64,000 bases of DNA from Pseudomonas haemolytica. Lineage in GTDB: Bacteria; Pseudomonadota; Gammaproteobacteria; Pseudomonadales; Pseudomonadaceae. Under the pieces are notes generated by a model. That model saw only the letters and a list, made by a program, of their open reading frames with translations, was not told where the DNA came from and made no database searches. The translations under genes and the position numbers were made by a program. This document shows positions 25,360 through 34,294 of the stretch, in pieces; positions within the stretch are counted from its first letter, which is position 1; each line of letters starts with the position of its first letter. The DNA lies in the NCBI RefSeq assembly GCF_009659625.1, contig NZ_VOIW01000009.1, forward strand, positions 1 to 64,000. Direction: 5' to 3'.

Positions 25360-25426
25360 ATCGCGGGCAAGCCCTCTCCCACATGGACACCGCGATCCCT
25401 GTGAAAGTCGGGCTTGCCCGCGATGA
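25360..25426. repeat. REP inverted repeat between ccoH and ccoI
   Basis: ATCGCGGGCAAGCCCTCTCC and its inverted copy GGGCTTGCCCGCGAT form a REP doublet inside the assembly cluster. It could lower ccoI and ccoS expression relative to ccoGH or stabilise the upstream mRNA. Confidence 0.75.
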
Positions 25427-25456
25427 GGCCCTCCCAGCCACCAAAGACCCCGAACC

Positions 25457-27901
25457 ATGACCACCCCCTGCTACCACTGCGCCCTGCCCGTCCCTTCCGG
25501 CAGCCGGTTTACCGCCCAGATCCTCGGCGAACGCCGCGAACTGTGCTGCCCGGGCTGCCAGGCGGTGGCCGAGGCCATCGTGGCTGGCGGGCTGGAAAGC
25601 TATTACCAGCACCGCAGCGAAGCCTCAGCCAACCCCGAGGCGTTGCCGGTGCAACTGGTGGACGAGCTGGCGCTGTACGACCGCGCCGATGTGCAAAAAC
25701 CCTTTGTGCGCCATCAAGGCGACCTTGCCGAAACCACCCTGTTGATGGAAGGCATCAGCTGCGCTGCCTGCGGCTGGCTTATCGAGAAACACCTGCGCAG
25801 CTTGCCCGCCGTAGCCGAGGCGCGGCTGAATCTGTCCAATCATCGCCTGCACGTGCGCTGGGCCGATGGGCAACTGCCGCTGAGCCAACTGCTCAGCGAG
25901 CTGCGCCATATCGGCTACGCCGCCCACCCTTACCAGGCCGACCGCGCCGCCGAGCAATTGGCCAGCGAGAACCGCCTGGCCCTGCGTCAATTGGGGGTTG
26001 CCGGGTTGTTGTGGTTCCAGGCGATGATGGCAACCATGGCCACCTGGCCGGAATTCAATATCGACCTGAGCCCGGAGTTGCATGTGATCCTGCGTTGGGT
26101 CGCGATGTTTCTCACCACGCCCATCGTGTTCTACAGCTGCGCACCGTTCTTCAAAGGGGCCCTGCGTGACTTGCGCACGCGCCACCTGACTATGGACGTA
26201 TCGGTGTCCCTGGCAATTGGCGGGGCCTACCTGGCGGGCATCTGGACCGCGATCACCGGTGTGGGCGAATTGTATTTCGATGCGGTGGGCATGTTTGCAC
26301 TGTTCCTGCTGGCCGGGCGTTACCTTGAGCGCCGCGCCCGGGAACGCACCGCAGCGGCCACCGCCCAACTGGTCAACCTGTTGCCCGCCTCGTGCCTGCG
26401 CCTGAAAGGCGATGGCCAGAGCGAACGCATCCTGCTCAGTGAATTGGCGCTGGGTGATCGCGTGCTGGTACACCCCGGCGCCGTGCTGCCAGCGGATGGG
26501 GTGATTCTCGACGGTCAATCCAGCATCGATGAATCCCTGCTGACTGGCGAGTACCTGCCGCAACCCCGGCAGATCGGCGACAGTGTCACGGCCGGCACGC
26601 TGAATGTCGAAGGCGCGCTGAGCGTCGAGGTGCGTGCCCTGGGCCATGACACGCGCCTGTCCGCCATCGTGCGCCTGCTGGAGCGCGCCCAGGCCGAGAA
26701 GCCGCGCCTGGCGCAAATCGCCGACCGCGCTGCGCAGTGGTTCTTGCTGTGCTCGCTGATCGCCGCCGCGCTGATCGGCCTGCTGTGGTGGGAGCTGGAC
26801 CCGTCTCGGGCGTTCTGGATTGTGTTGGCGATGCTGGTGGCGACCTGCCCGTGCGCGCTGTCACTGGCCACGCCGACCGCCCTCACCGCCGCCACCGGCA
26901 CCTTGCACACCCTCGGGTTGCTGCTGACCCGCGGCCATGTGCTCGAGGGCCTGAACCAGATTGATACGGTGATTTTCGACAAGACCGGCACGCTGACGGA
27001 AGGCCGCCTGGCGTTACGTGCGATCCGCCCCTTGAGCACGCTGAACCGCGACGAATGCCTGGGCCTCGCCGCCGCCCTGGAAAACCGCTCCGAACATCCG
27101 ATTGCCCGCGCCTTCGGCCGTGCGCCACTGGCGGCCGAGGAAGTTCTCAGCTTCCCCGGCCTGGGCCTGGAAGGCCGCGTAGGTGAGCGGCAATTGCGCA
27201 TTGGCCAGCCCGGGTTTGTCTGCGAGCTGAGCGGTTGCCCGATCCCCGAATCGCCGGATGAGCCGGGGCAATGGCTGCTGCTGGGCGACCCTGGCGGCGC
27301 CCTCGCCTGGTTCGTGCTGGACGACCGCCTGCGCAGCGACGCGCCGGCCCTGCTGGCCGCATGCAAGGCGCGTGGCTGGCGCACGTTGCTGCTGTCGGGT
27401 GACAGTTCGCCGATGGTCGCCAGTGTCGCCTTTGAACTGGGTATCGACGAAGCCCACGGTGGCCTGCGCCCTGACGACAAGCTGCAAGTGCTGCAACAGT
27501 TGCGCAAGCAAGGACGCAAGGTGCTGATGCTCGGCGATGGCGTCAACGATGTGCCCGTGCTCGCCGCAGCCGATATCAGTGTGGCGATGGGCTCGGCCAC
27601 CGACCTGGCAAAAACCAGCGCCGATGCGGTGCTGTTGTCCAATCGCCTCGACGCGCTGGTGCAAGCCTTCAGCCTGGCGCGACGCACCCGTCGGGTGATC
27701 ATTGAAAACCTGCTGTGGGCCGGGCTGTACAATGGCCTTATGCTGCCCTTTGCCGCCCTGGGTTGGATCACTCCAATCTGGGCGGCGATCGGCATGTCCC
27801 TCAGCTCATTGACCGTGGTGCTCAACGCGTTGCGCCTGACTCGCCTGCCGAGCGCGCAAGCCACAGGCGCCCCCTTAGTAACTCGCCCGCTGCCGGCTTG
27901 A
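25457..27901 (+). CDS. ccoI: Copper-transporting P1B-type ATPase CcoI (FixI)
   Basis: An 814-residue P-type ATPase exporting Cu(I) for the CuB site of cbb3 oxidase. An N-terminal cysteine-rich region (C5xxC8, CC30-31xxC34) precedes a heavy-metal domain with CAAC at 102-105. The membrane part has CPC at 464-466, the phosphorylation motif DKTGT begins at Asp508, and the hinge reads GDGVNDVPVL. The unusual cysteine-rich N-terminus is typical of FixI/CcoI rather than CopA. The ATG follows the REP by 30 bases. Confidence 0.95.
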   Translation: MTTPCYHCALPVPSGSRFTAQILGERRELCCPGCQAVAEAIVAGGLESYYQHRSEASANPEALPVQLVDELALYDRADVQKPFVRHQGDLAETTLLMEGISCAACGWLIEKHLRSLPAVAEARLNLSNHRLHVRWADGQLPLSQLLSELRHIGYAAHPYQADRAAEQLASENRLALRQLGVAGLLWFQAMMATMATWPEFNIDLSPELHVILRWVAMFLTTPIVFYSCAPFFKGALRDLRTRHLTMDVSVSLAIGGAYLAGIWTAITGVGELYFDAVGMFALFLLAGRYLERRARERTAAATAQLVNLLPASCLRLKGDGQSERILLSELALGDRVLVHPGAVLPADGVILDGQSSIDESLLTGEYLPQPRQIGDSVTAGTLNVEGALSVEVRALGHDTRLSAIVRLLERAQAEKPRLAQIADRAAQWFLLCSLIAAALIGLLWWELDPSRAFWIVLAMLVATCPCALSLATPTALTAATGTLHTLGLLLTRGHVLEGLNQIDTVIFDKTGTLTEGRLALRAIRPLSTLNRDECLGLAAALENRSEHPIARAFGRAPLAAEEVLSFPGLGLEGRVGERQLRIGQPGFVCELSGCPIPESPDEPGQWLLLGDPGGALAWFVLDDRLRSDAPALLAACKARGWRTLLLSGDSSPMVASVAFELGIDEAHGGLRPDDKLQVLQQLRKQGRKVLMLGDGVNDVPVLAAADISVAMGSATDLAKTSADAVLLSNRLDALVQAFSLARRTRRVIIENLLWAGLYNGLMLPFAALGWITPIWAAIGMSLSSLTVVLNALRLTRLPSAQATGAPLVTRPLPA

Positions 27902-27923
27902 GCCGCGCGGGCATGGAGTGCAG

Positions 27924-28136
27924 ATGCCAGCTCTATACGTAATGATTCCGGCGGCACTGCTGTTAGTGGGTGTCGCCATCTACATCTTCTTCTGGGCAGT
28001 GGACAGCGGCCAGTACGAGGATCTCGATGGCCCGGCCCACAGCGTGTTGTTTGACGACCAGGACCCGAATCACCTGGCCGCCATCGACGAAGCCAATGGC
28101 CCCGAGCAACCACCCAAAGCCCCACCCCATGCTTGA
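27924..28136 (+). CDS. ccoS: cbb3 oxidase maturation protein CcoS
   Basis: A 70-residue protein with one N-terminal helix (MIPAALLLVGVAIYIFFWAV) followed by the CcoS signature SGQYEDLDGPAHSVLFDD. It is needed for insertion of haem b and CuB into the oxidase. The ATG at 27924 has GGAG 8 bases upstream. Its stop overlaps the start of the next gene by 8 bases. Confidence 0.93.
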   Translation: MPALYVMIPAALLLVGVAIYIFFWAVDSGQYEDLDGPAHSVLFDDQDPNHLAAIDEANGPEQPPKAPPHA

Positions 28137-28812
28137 GTTGGCGCCACTGCTGGTATCGGCGCTGATCCTCGGCCTGCTCGGCGGCGGCCATTGCCTGGGC
28201 ATGTGTGGCGGGCTGATGGGTGCGCTGACCCTGGCGATCCCCAAGGAACAACGCAGCCGGCGCTTTCGGCTGTTGCTGGCGTACAACCTGGGGCGCATCC
28301 TCAGTTATGCCACGGCCGGGTTGCTGATTGGCCTGGCCGGCTGGGCGGTAGCCAATAGCCCCGCGGCGATGTTCATGCGCGTGCTCGCCGGCCTGCTGCT
28401 GATCTGCATGGGCTTGTACCTGGCCGGCTGGTGGAGCGGCCTCACCCGTATCGAAAGCCTCGGGCGCGGCCTGTGGCGGCTTATCCAGCCGGTGGCCAAC
28501 CGCTTGCTGCCGGTGTCCAGCCTGCCCCGCGCCTTGCTGCTGGGCGCGCTGTGGGGCTGGTTGCCCTGTGGGTTGGTCTACAGCACCCTTTTGTGGGCGG
28601 CAAGCCAGGGCAACGCGCTGGATAGCGCACTGCTGATGCTGGTGTTCGGCCTGGGCACCTGGCCGGTTTTGCTGGCGACCGGGCTGGCGGCCGAACGCGT
28701 GACTACGCTCTTGCGCAAGCGCAGCGTGCGCATGGCCGGTGGCGTGCTGGTGATTATCTTCGGCATCTGGACCTTGCCAGGCCCGCATCAGCACTGGCTA
28801 ATGGGCCATTAA
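28129..28812 (+). CDS. TauE/SafE-like membrane protein (CcoA-neighbourhood DsbD-like family)
   Basis: A 227-residue membrane protein with about six helices. The N-terminus holds GGGHCLGMCGGLMGAL, a histidine/cysteine motif of the sulfite exporter TauE/SafE (UPF, YtfN-like) group that commonly follows ccoS. The cysteines in HCLGMCGG suggest metal handling, probably copper for the oxidase, but this is inference. The ATG at 28129 overlaps the end of ccoS, so it is in the same operon. Confidence 0.85.
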   Translation: MLELAPLLVSALILGLLGGGHCLGMCGGLMGALTLAIPKEQRSRRFRLLLAYNLGRILSYATAGLLIGLAGWAVANSPAAMFMRVLAGLLLICMGLYLAGWWSGLTRIESLGRGLWRLIQPVANRLLPVSSLPRALLLGALWGWLPCGLVYSTLLWAASQGNALDSALLMLVFGLGTWPVLLATGLAAERVTTLLRKRSVRMAGGVLVIIFGIWTLPGPHQHWLMGH

Positions 28813-28841
28813 AAGGCCATGTGGCATAGCGCCGCTCCCCG

Positions 28842-28855
28842 TTGATGCAAATCAA
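28842..28855 (+). promoter_or_regulatory. Perfect Anr/FNR box of the hemN promoter
   Basis: TTGATGCAAATCAA is a perfect FNR-type palindrome. A -10 TAGACT at 28878-28883 would place the start near 28890 and the box at about -41.5, the class II activator position. hemN begins at 28916. Confidence 0.8.
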
Positions 28856-28915
28856 GATGCCTGCCCTGCCCTGCCCCTAGACTCGGCCCACTAGCCAATC
28901 CGGGGGACCGCCCGC

Positions 28916-30298
28916 ATGCTCGACGCCATTCGTTGGGACACAGATCTGATTCACCGCTACGACTTGGCGGGGCCGCGCTACACGTCCTACCCCACTGCCG
29001 TGCAATTCGACAGCCAGGTCGGCACCTTCGACCTGTTCCACGCCCTGCGTGACAGCCGCAAGGCCGTACGGCCATTGTCGCTGTATGTGCATGTGCCGTT
29101 CTGCGCCAACATTTGCTACTACTGCGCCTGCAACAAGGTCATCACCAAGGACCGCGGTCGCGCCCAGGCTTACCTGCAACGCCTGGAGCAGGAAATCCAG
29201 CTGGTGGCTTGCCATCTCGACCCCAAACAGCCCGTAGAACAGCTGCATTTCGGTGGCGGCACGCCCACCTTTCTCAGCCACGATGAACTGCGCCAGGTGA
29301 TGACACGCCTGCGCCAACATTTCAATTTGCTGGATGACGACTCGGGCGACTACGGCATCGAAATCGACCCGCGCGAAGCCGACTGGGCCACCATGGGCCT
29401 GCTGCGCGAATTGGGCTTCAACCGCGTGAGCATCGGCCTGCAAGACCTCGACCCCGAGGTGCAACGAGCGGTCAATCGCCTGCAAAGCCTGGAAGAAACC
29501 CGCGCCGTGATCGATGCGGCGCGCACCCTGCAATTTCGTTCGATCAATATCGACCTGATCTACGGCTTGCCCAAACAGTCACCGCTGGCCTTTGCGCGCA
29601 CCGTGGAAGAAGTCATCCGCTTGCAGCCGGACCGCCTGTCCGTATTCAACTACGCACACTTGCCTGAACGCTTCATGCCCCAGCGACGAATCAACACCGA
29701 CGACCTGCCCTCGCCAGCAGAAAAACTGCTGATGCTGCAAACCACCATCGAACAACTGACCCAGGCCGGCTACCGCTATATCGGCATGGACCACTTTGCC
29801 CTGCCGGACGACGAACTGGCCGTCGCCCAGGAAGAAGGCAAGCTGCAACGCAACTTCCAGGGCTATACCACCCACGGGCACTGCGACTTGATTGGGCTGG
29901 GGGTGTCGGCGATCAGCCAGATCGGCGACCTGTATTGCCAGAACAACAGCGACCTCAACCAGTATCAGAACGCCTTGGCGGGCGCACAGTTGGCGACCAG
30001 CCGCGGTTTGGTCTGCACCACGGACGACCGTTTGCGACGGGAAGTGATCCAGCAGTTGATCTGCAATTTCAGCCTGGAATTCGAGGAGATCGAACAGGTT
30101 TATAACATCGATTTTCGCGGCTACTTCGCCGAACTATGGCCGCAGTTGGAGACGATGGCCGCCGATGGCTTGATCGAGCTGGACGCCCAGGGCATTCGTG
30201 TACTGCCGGCTGGGCGCTTGCTGGTGCGCTCGGTGTGCATGGTGTTCGACGCCTATCTGGAGCATCAGAACAGGCAGCGATTTTCGCGAGTAATCTAA
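28916..30298 (+). CDS. hemN: Oxygen-independent coproporphyrinogen III oxidase HemN
   Basis: A 460-residue radical SAM enzyme converting coproporphyrinogen III to protoporphyrinogen IX without oxygen, in haem synthesis. The SAM cluster motif is C63-x3-C67-x2-C70 (FCANICYYCAC), followed by the GGGTPTFL SAM-binding glycine motif. The length and N-terminus (WDTDLIHRYDLAGPRYTSYP) match HemN rather than HemW. It follows the cbb3 assembly genes, which need haem, and has its own Anr box; anr itself lies 600 bases downstream. Confidence 0.97.
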   Translation: MLDAIRWDTDLIHRYDLAGPRYTSYPTAVQFDSQVGTFDLFHALRDSRKAVRPLSLYVHVPFCANICYYCACNKVITKDRGRAQAYLQRLEQEIQLVACHLDPKQPVEQLHFGGGTPTFLSHDELRQVMTRLRQHFNLLDDDSGDYGIEIDPREADWATMGLLRELGFNRVSIGLQDLDPEVQRAVNRLQSLEETRAVIDAARTLQFRSINIDLIYGLPKQSPLAFARTVEEVIRLQPDRLSVFNYAHLPERFMPQRRINTDDLPSPAEKLLMLQTTIEQLTQAGYRYIGMDHFALPDDELAVAQEEGKLQRNFQGYTTHGHCDLIGLGVSAISQIGDLYCQNNSDLNQYQNALAGAQLATSRGLVCTTDDRLRREVIQQLICNFSLEFEEIEQVYNIDFRGYFAELWPQLETMAADGLIELDAQGIRVLPAGRLLVRSVCMVFDAYLEHQNRQRFSRVI

Positions 30299-30303
30299 GG
30301 CAG

Positions 30304-30765
30304 TTACTTCATTGCCAGACTAGCGGCCTTGGCTGCATCACCGGCACTCATGTCTTTCATCGCCTTGCTGAGGGACGCCTGAGCGCCGGTCAAGCTGGCT
30401 TGCAGCGCACTCAGAGCCGATTGCAGACCAGAAAGTCGGGCGCGAGCCTGTTCTGGGCTGAGGGTCTTGTCGGCCATTACTGCCGCCATCTCAGCCTGCT
30501 TCTCGGCAATCTGCTTCTTGATCTGACGAATCATCTTCAGCAAATTCTTGATGTTGTCCGACAGGCCACTGTCGTCGATGTCACTGTTTGAGGTCTTCTC
30601 ATTTGCCGCAGCTTTCATTGCGGCACCGGAAATGGTCACTGAAGCTGCAGGCTTGACTTCATCAGCCGTCGGAACCTCAGCAGCACCGGACTCGGCAGCC
30701 TTTTTGGTTTCGGGCAGTGCCTGGACTTGAGTACGAGCGGCGAGTTGAGTCGTGAGAGAGATCAT
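30304..30765 (-). CDS. Hypothetical coiled-coil protein
   Basis: A 153-residue soluble protein, function unknown. The first 70 residues are Ala/Thr/Glu-rich and probably disordered. Residues from about 70 to 145 are strongly helical with heptad patterns (IKNLLKMIRQIKKQIAEKQAEM, shortened: IRQIKKQIAEKQAEM) and an alanine-rich end (LSALQASLTGAQASLSKAM). It converges on hemN, with stops only 5 bases apart, and diverges from anr. No signal peptide is seen. It is probably a Pseudomonas-restricted protein. Confidence 0.75.
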   Translation of the reverse strand: MISLTTQLAARTQVQALPETKKAAESGAAEVPTADEVKPAASVTISGAAMKAAANEKTSNSDIDDSGLSDNIKNLLKMIRQIKKQIAEKQAEMAAVMADKTLSPEQARARLSGLQSALSALQASLTGAQASLSKAMKDMSAGDAAKAASLAMK

Positions 30766-30917
30766 TTTTAGCTACCGAGTTTGTGTTCGATAATGGTGCA
30801 TCGGCGGCTTTTGCCAAATCTTTATACCCCTGTCGGTTTTTTGTACACGCTGGCCTCCATACCCCCCAGTACGTTACCCTTACGTCTTATGTGTGTTTTC
30901 CCACAAGGATTTAAGAA

Positions 30918-31652
30918 ATGTCCGAGCCAGTTAAACTGCGCGCTCACGGCCAGGCTCATTGCAAGGATTGCAGCCTGGCCCCACTCTGCCTGCCACTTTC
31001 ATTGAATCTGGAAGACATGGATGCGCTGGACGACATTGTCAAACGCGGCCGCCCGCTGAAAAAAGGCGAGTTTCTGTTTCGCCAGGGCGACAAGTTTGAT
31101 TCCGTCTATGCAGTACGCTCGGGAGCGTTGAAGACGTTCAGCCTCAGCGACGGCGGCGAAGAACAAATCACCGGTTTCCACCTGCCCAGCGAGTTGGTCG
31201 GGCTGTCGGGGATGGACACTGAGATTCATCCGGTGTCGGCCCAGGCCCTTGAGACCACTTCGGTGTGCGAGATTCCTTTCGAGCGCCTGGATGAATTGGC
31301 CCTGCAACTGCCGCAGTTGCGTCGCCAGCTGATGCGCGTGATGAGCCGCGAGATTCGTGACGACCAACAAATGATGCTGCTGCTGTCGAAGAAAACCGCC
31401 GACGAGCGCATCGCTACGTTTCTGGTCAACCTGTCGGCGCGCTTCCGTGCCCGTGGATTTTCGGCCAACCAGTTCCGCTTGAGCATGTCGCGCAACGAAA
31501 TCGGCAATTACCTGGGCCTGGCAGTGGAGACCGTGTCCCGCGTGTTTACCCGCTTCCAGCAGAACCAGTTGATTGCCGCCGAGGGCAAGGAAGTGCATAT
31601 CCTCGACCCCATCCAGCTGTGCGCACTGGCCGGTGGTTCCCTGGAGGTCTGA
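30918..31652 (+). CDS. anr: Oxygen-sensing transcriptional regulator Anr (FNR family)
   Basis: A 244-residue CRP/FNR regulator. The [4Fe-4S] ligands are Cys15, Cys18, Cys24 and Cys117 (HCKDCSLAPLC and SVCEIP). A cyclic-nucleotide-fold domain and dimerisation helix follow, then a helix-turn-helix whose recognition helix reads VETVSRVFTRF, the ExxSR signature that reads TTGAT half-sites. Anr switches on cbb3, hemN, denitrification and arginine fermentation genes at low oxygen. AAGGA precedes the ATG by about 9 bases. Confidence 0.97.
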   Translation: MSEPVKLRAHGQAHCKDCSLAPLCLPLSLNLEDMDALDDIVKRGRPLKKGEFLFRQGDKFDSVYAVRSGALKTFSLSDGGEEQITGFHLPSELVGLSGMDTEIHPVSAQALETTSVCEIPFERLDELALQLPQLRRQLMRVMSREIRDDQQMMLLLSKKTADERIATFLVNLSARFRARGFSANQFRLSMSRNEIGNYLGLAVETVSRVFTRFQQNQLIAAEGKEVHILDPIQLCALAGGSLEV

Positions 31653-31729
31653 TCCCGTACTGCGGTCGCGCCAATCGGCGAGGCCGCAGGTATACTTCGA
31701 GTCCGTTTTCCGCCCAGGACTCTGCGACG

Positions 31730-32278
31730 ATGACCTTCGATTCGTTCGACATCAAATCCCTGATTCGCCCCGTCATCGACTTCCCCAAGCCGGGGGTTAT
31801 CTTTCGTGACATCACCCCTCTGTTCCAATCGCCCCGTGCCCTGCGCCTGGTCGCCGACAGCTTTGCCCACCGTTATGTCGAAGCCGACTTCAGCCATATC
31901 GGCGCGATGGATGCGCGTGGTTTCCTGATCGGTTCGATCATCGCCTACCAGCTCAACAAGCCGCTGATCCTGTTTCGCAAGCAAGGCAAGCTACCGGCGG
32001 ACGTCCTGGCAGAGGGTTACCAGACCGAATACGGCGAGGCCCTCCTGGAAGTGCACGCCGACAGCCTGTGCGAAGGGGATTCGGTGCTGATGTTCGATGA
32101 CCTGATCGCCACTGGCGGCACCCTGATCGCGGCGGCGAACCTGGTGCGGCGCATGGGTGCGAAGATCTTTGAAGCCGCGGCGATTATTGATTTGCCGGAG
32201 TTGGGTGGGTCGCAGCGCTTGGAAGATATGGGGATTCCCACGTTTTGCCTGACGCAGTTTGGGTTGACCGAAAGGTAG
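31730..32278 (+). CDS. apt: Adenine phosphoribosyltransferase
   Basis: A 182-residue type I phosphoribosyltransferase that salvages adenine to AMP with PRPP. The PRPP-binding loop reads VLMFDDLIATGGTL, and the N-terminal IRPVIDFPKPGVIFRDITP is the Apt signature. The start at 31730 (MTFDSFDIKSL) has AGGA 12 bases upstream; a longer frame to 31619 overlaps the anr end and is unlikely. A REP pair follows. Confidence 0.95.
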   Translation: MTFDSFDIKSLIRPVIDFPKPGVIFRDITPLFQSPRALRLVADSFAHRYVEADFSHIGAMDARGFLIGSIIAYQLNKPLILFRKQGKLPADVLAEGYQTEYGEALLEVHADSLCEGDSVLMFDDLIATGGTLIAAANLVRRMGAKIFEAAAIIDLPELGGSQRLEDMGIPTFCLTQFGLTER

Positions 32279-32295
32279 TCCTTGTCAGAACCGGC

Positions 32296-32376
32296 CTCAT
32301 CGGGAGCAAGCCCCCTCCCACAGTTTTGACTGTATTGACAAATCAAAATGTGGGAGGGGGCTTGCCCCCGATGAGG
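32296..32376. repeat. Paired REP between apt and the acyl-CoA dehydrogenase gene
   Basis: CTCATCGGGAGCAAGCCCCC and an inverted copy ending in CCCCGATGAGG enclose about 30 bases. It lies between convergent genes. Confidence 0.8.
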
Positions 32377-32395
32377 ACCGAAAGCACACCACAGC

Positions 32396-33544
32396 TCACA
32401 ACCCCATCTGCTTGCTGATGATTTCGTTCATCACTTCGCGCGTCCCGCCACCAATCGACAGGATGCGGTTATCCCGGTACAGCCTCTCCACCAGGTTGCC
32501 CCGCATATACCCCTGCCCACCGAGTATCTGCACCGCGTCATAGGTCACCCGATCAGCCGTATCGGTAGCCAGGTTCTTGGCCATGGAAATCTCCTTGATC
32601 ACGCTCTTGCCAGCAGCCATCTTCGCAGCCTGGCGATAAGTGAACTCGCGGGAGACTTCCACGGCGGTGGCCATTTCCGCCAGGCGATGCTTGAGCACCT
32701 GGAACTTGCCAATGGGCTTGCCGAATGCTTCGCGCTGGGCGGCCCACTTCAGGCTTTCCTCCAGGGCCAATTGCGCGGTCATGTTGGCCATCAAGGCCAG
32801 GGCCAGGCGCTCGCTCTGGAAATTGCCCATGATGCAGGCAAACCCCATGTTTTCGGCGCCGATGAGGTGGCTGACGGGCACGCGGCAGTCGTCGAAGAAT
32901 AACTCAGCGGTGTCCGACGCCCACCAGCCCATCTTCTTCAGCGGCTGGCCGACCGTGAAACCGGGCGTGTCTTTTTCAATCAGCAACAGGCTGATGCCGC
33001 CGAAGCCCGGGCCGCCAGTGCGCACCGCCACGGTATAGAAATCGGCACGAATGCCACTGGTGATAAAGGTCTTGGCGCCGCTCACGCGGTAATGCTCGCC
33101 GTCACGTATGGCGCGGGTTTGCAGGCTGGCCACATCCGAGCCGCCACTCGGCTCGGTGACCGCCAGGGCGATGATTTTCTCGCCGCTCAGCACCCGCGGC
33201 GCTATACGATCGCGCACCTCGGGCCAGGCCCATTTGACGATGGGCGGCAGGCCGATATCCAGGGAGCCAAGCCCCGCCACCACGCCACCGGAACCACAGC
33301 GCATCAGTTCTTCGCTGGCGGCAACCTTGGCGAACAGGTCACCTTCGTGGCTGCCACCCAGCGCTTCGGGATAGCCAATCCCCAGGATGCCCGCCGCGCC
33401 GGCCTTGAGGTAGAGCTCGCGGGGAAAGCTCTCAGCCTCCTCCCACTGCTCGATGCCGGGCAACATTTCGCGCTCGACGAAACGGCGCACGCTGTCGCGG
33501 ACCAATTGGTGGCTGGGATCGAAGTATTCCTGATAGGCAGACAT
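32396..33544 (-). CDS. Acyl-CoA dehydrogenase
   Basis: A 382-residue FAD-dependent acyl-CoA dehydrogenase. Signature 1 reads LAVTEPSGGSDVA and signature 2 is the QILGGQGYMRGNLVERLYRD segment near the C-terminus. It introduces the alpha-beta double bond in acyl-CoA; the chain type is not predictable. The ATG at 33544 has GGAG 8 bases upstream; a TTG at 33550 is less likely. It stands alone downstream of recR. Confidence 0.93.
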   Translation of the reverse strand: MSAYQEYFDPSHQLVRDSVRRFVEREMLPGIEQWEEAESFPRELYLKAGAAGILGIGYPEALGGSHEGDLFAKVAASEELMRCGSGGVVAGLGSLDIGLPPIVKWAWPEVRDRIAPRVLSGEKIIALAVTEPSGGSDVASLQTRAIRDGEHYRVSGAKTFITSGIRADFYTVAVRTGGPGFGGISLLLIEKDTPGFTVGQPLKKMGWWASDTAELFFDDCRVPVSHLIGAENMGFACIMGNFQSERLALALMANMTAQLALEESLKWAAQREAFGKPIGKFQVLKHRLAEMATAVEVSREFTYRQAAKMAAGKSVIKEISMAKNLATDTADRVTYDAVQILGGQGYMRGNLVERLYRDNRILSIGGGTREVMNEIISKQMGL

Positions 33545-33625
33545 CGGCAAGCTCCATGGCGAGATGGAGTGAACTTACCAAGCGCTTGCTTGGTTATCAA
33601 GGCAAACACTGTTCGGTGGTGATTT

Positions 33626-34228
33626 TCAGAGTGCGATGGGTTTACGACCGGCGAAAGAGTGCGCCAGAGTCCCACCATCGACCAACTCCAGCTCGCCGCC
33701 CAGCGGCACGCCATGGGCAATACGCGAGGCAATCAAACCTTTGTTGTTGAGCAGTTGGGCGATGTAATGCGCCGTGGCTTCACCTTCCACCGTCGGGTTG
33801 GTCGCCAGGATCACTTCAGTAAAGGTGCCCTGCGCTTCAATCCGCGCGACCAGTTGCGGAATGCCGATGGCTTCCGGCCCCAGGCCGTCCAGGGGCGACA
33901 GGTGGCCCTTGAGCACAAAGTAACGCCCGCGGTAGCCGGTCTGCTCCACCGCGTACACATCCATCGGCCCCTCCACCACGCACAGCAACGTGTCGTCGCG
34001 ACGTGGGTCGGCGCACTGCGGGCAGAGTTCTTCTTCGGTAAGGGTGCGACACTGGCGGCAGTGGCCAACGCCTTCCATGGCCTGGCTCAGGGCCTGGGCC
34101 AGGCGTGTGCCGCCGCTGCGATCACGCTCCAGCAGTTGCAGGGCCATGCGCTGGGCAGTTTTCTGGCCGACGCCGGGCAAAGTGCGCAAGGCATCGATCA
34201 GTTGGCGAATCAGGGGGCTGAAGCTCAT
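33626..34228 (-). CDS. recR: Recombination mediator protein RecR
   Basis: A 200-residue RecR with its helix-hairpin-helix (LRTLPGVGQKTAQRMAL), C4 zinc finger (CRQCRTLTEEELCPQC) and Toprim domain (CVVEGPMDVYAVEQTGYRG), then a Walker-like C-terminus. With RecF/RecO it loads RecA onto gaps. The ATG at 34228 gives MSFSPLIRQL, the family start; a TTG at 34246 is an alternative. In many bacteria it directly follows dnaX-ybaB; here an oxidoreductase gene and a terminator intervene. Confidence 0.96.
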   Translation of the reverse strand: MSFSPLIRQLIDALRTLPGVGQKTAQRMALQLLERDRSGGTRLAQALSQAMEGVGHCRQCRTLTEEELCPQCADPRRDDTLLCVVEGPMDVYAVEQTGYRGRYFVLKGHLSPLDGLGPEAIGIPQLVARIEAQGTFTEVILATNPTVEGEATAHYIAQLLNNKGLIASRIAHGVPLGGELELVDGGTLAHSFAGRKPIAL

Positions 34229-34294
34229 GGGCGACGGGTCCGACAAAACAACGAGACGCGGTTTATACCCGCGCCCCGGATTAGCGTCAAATAC

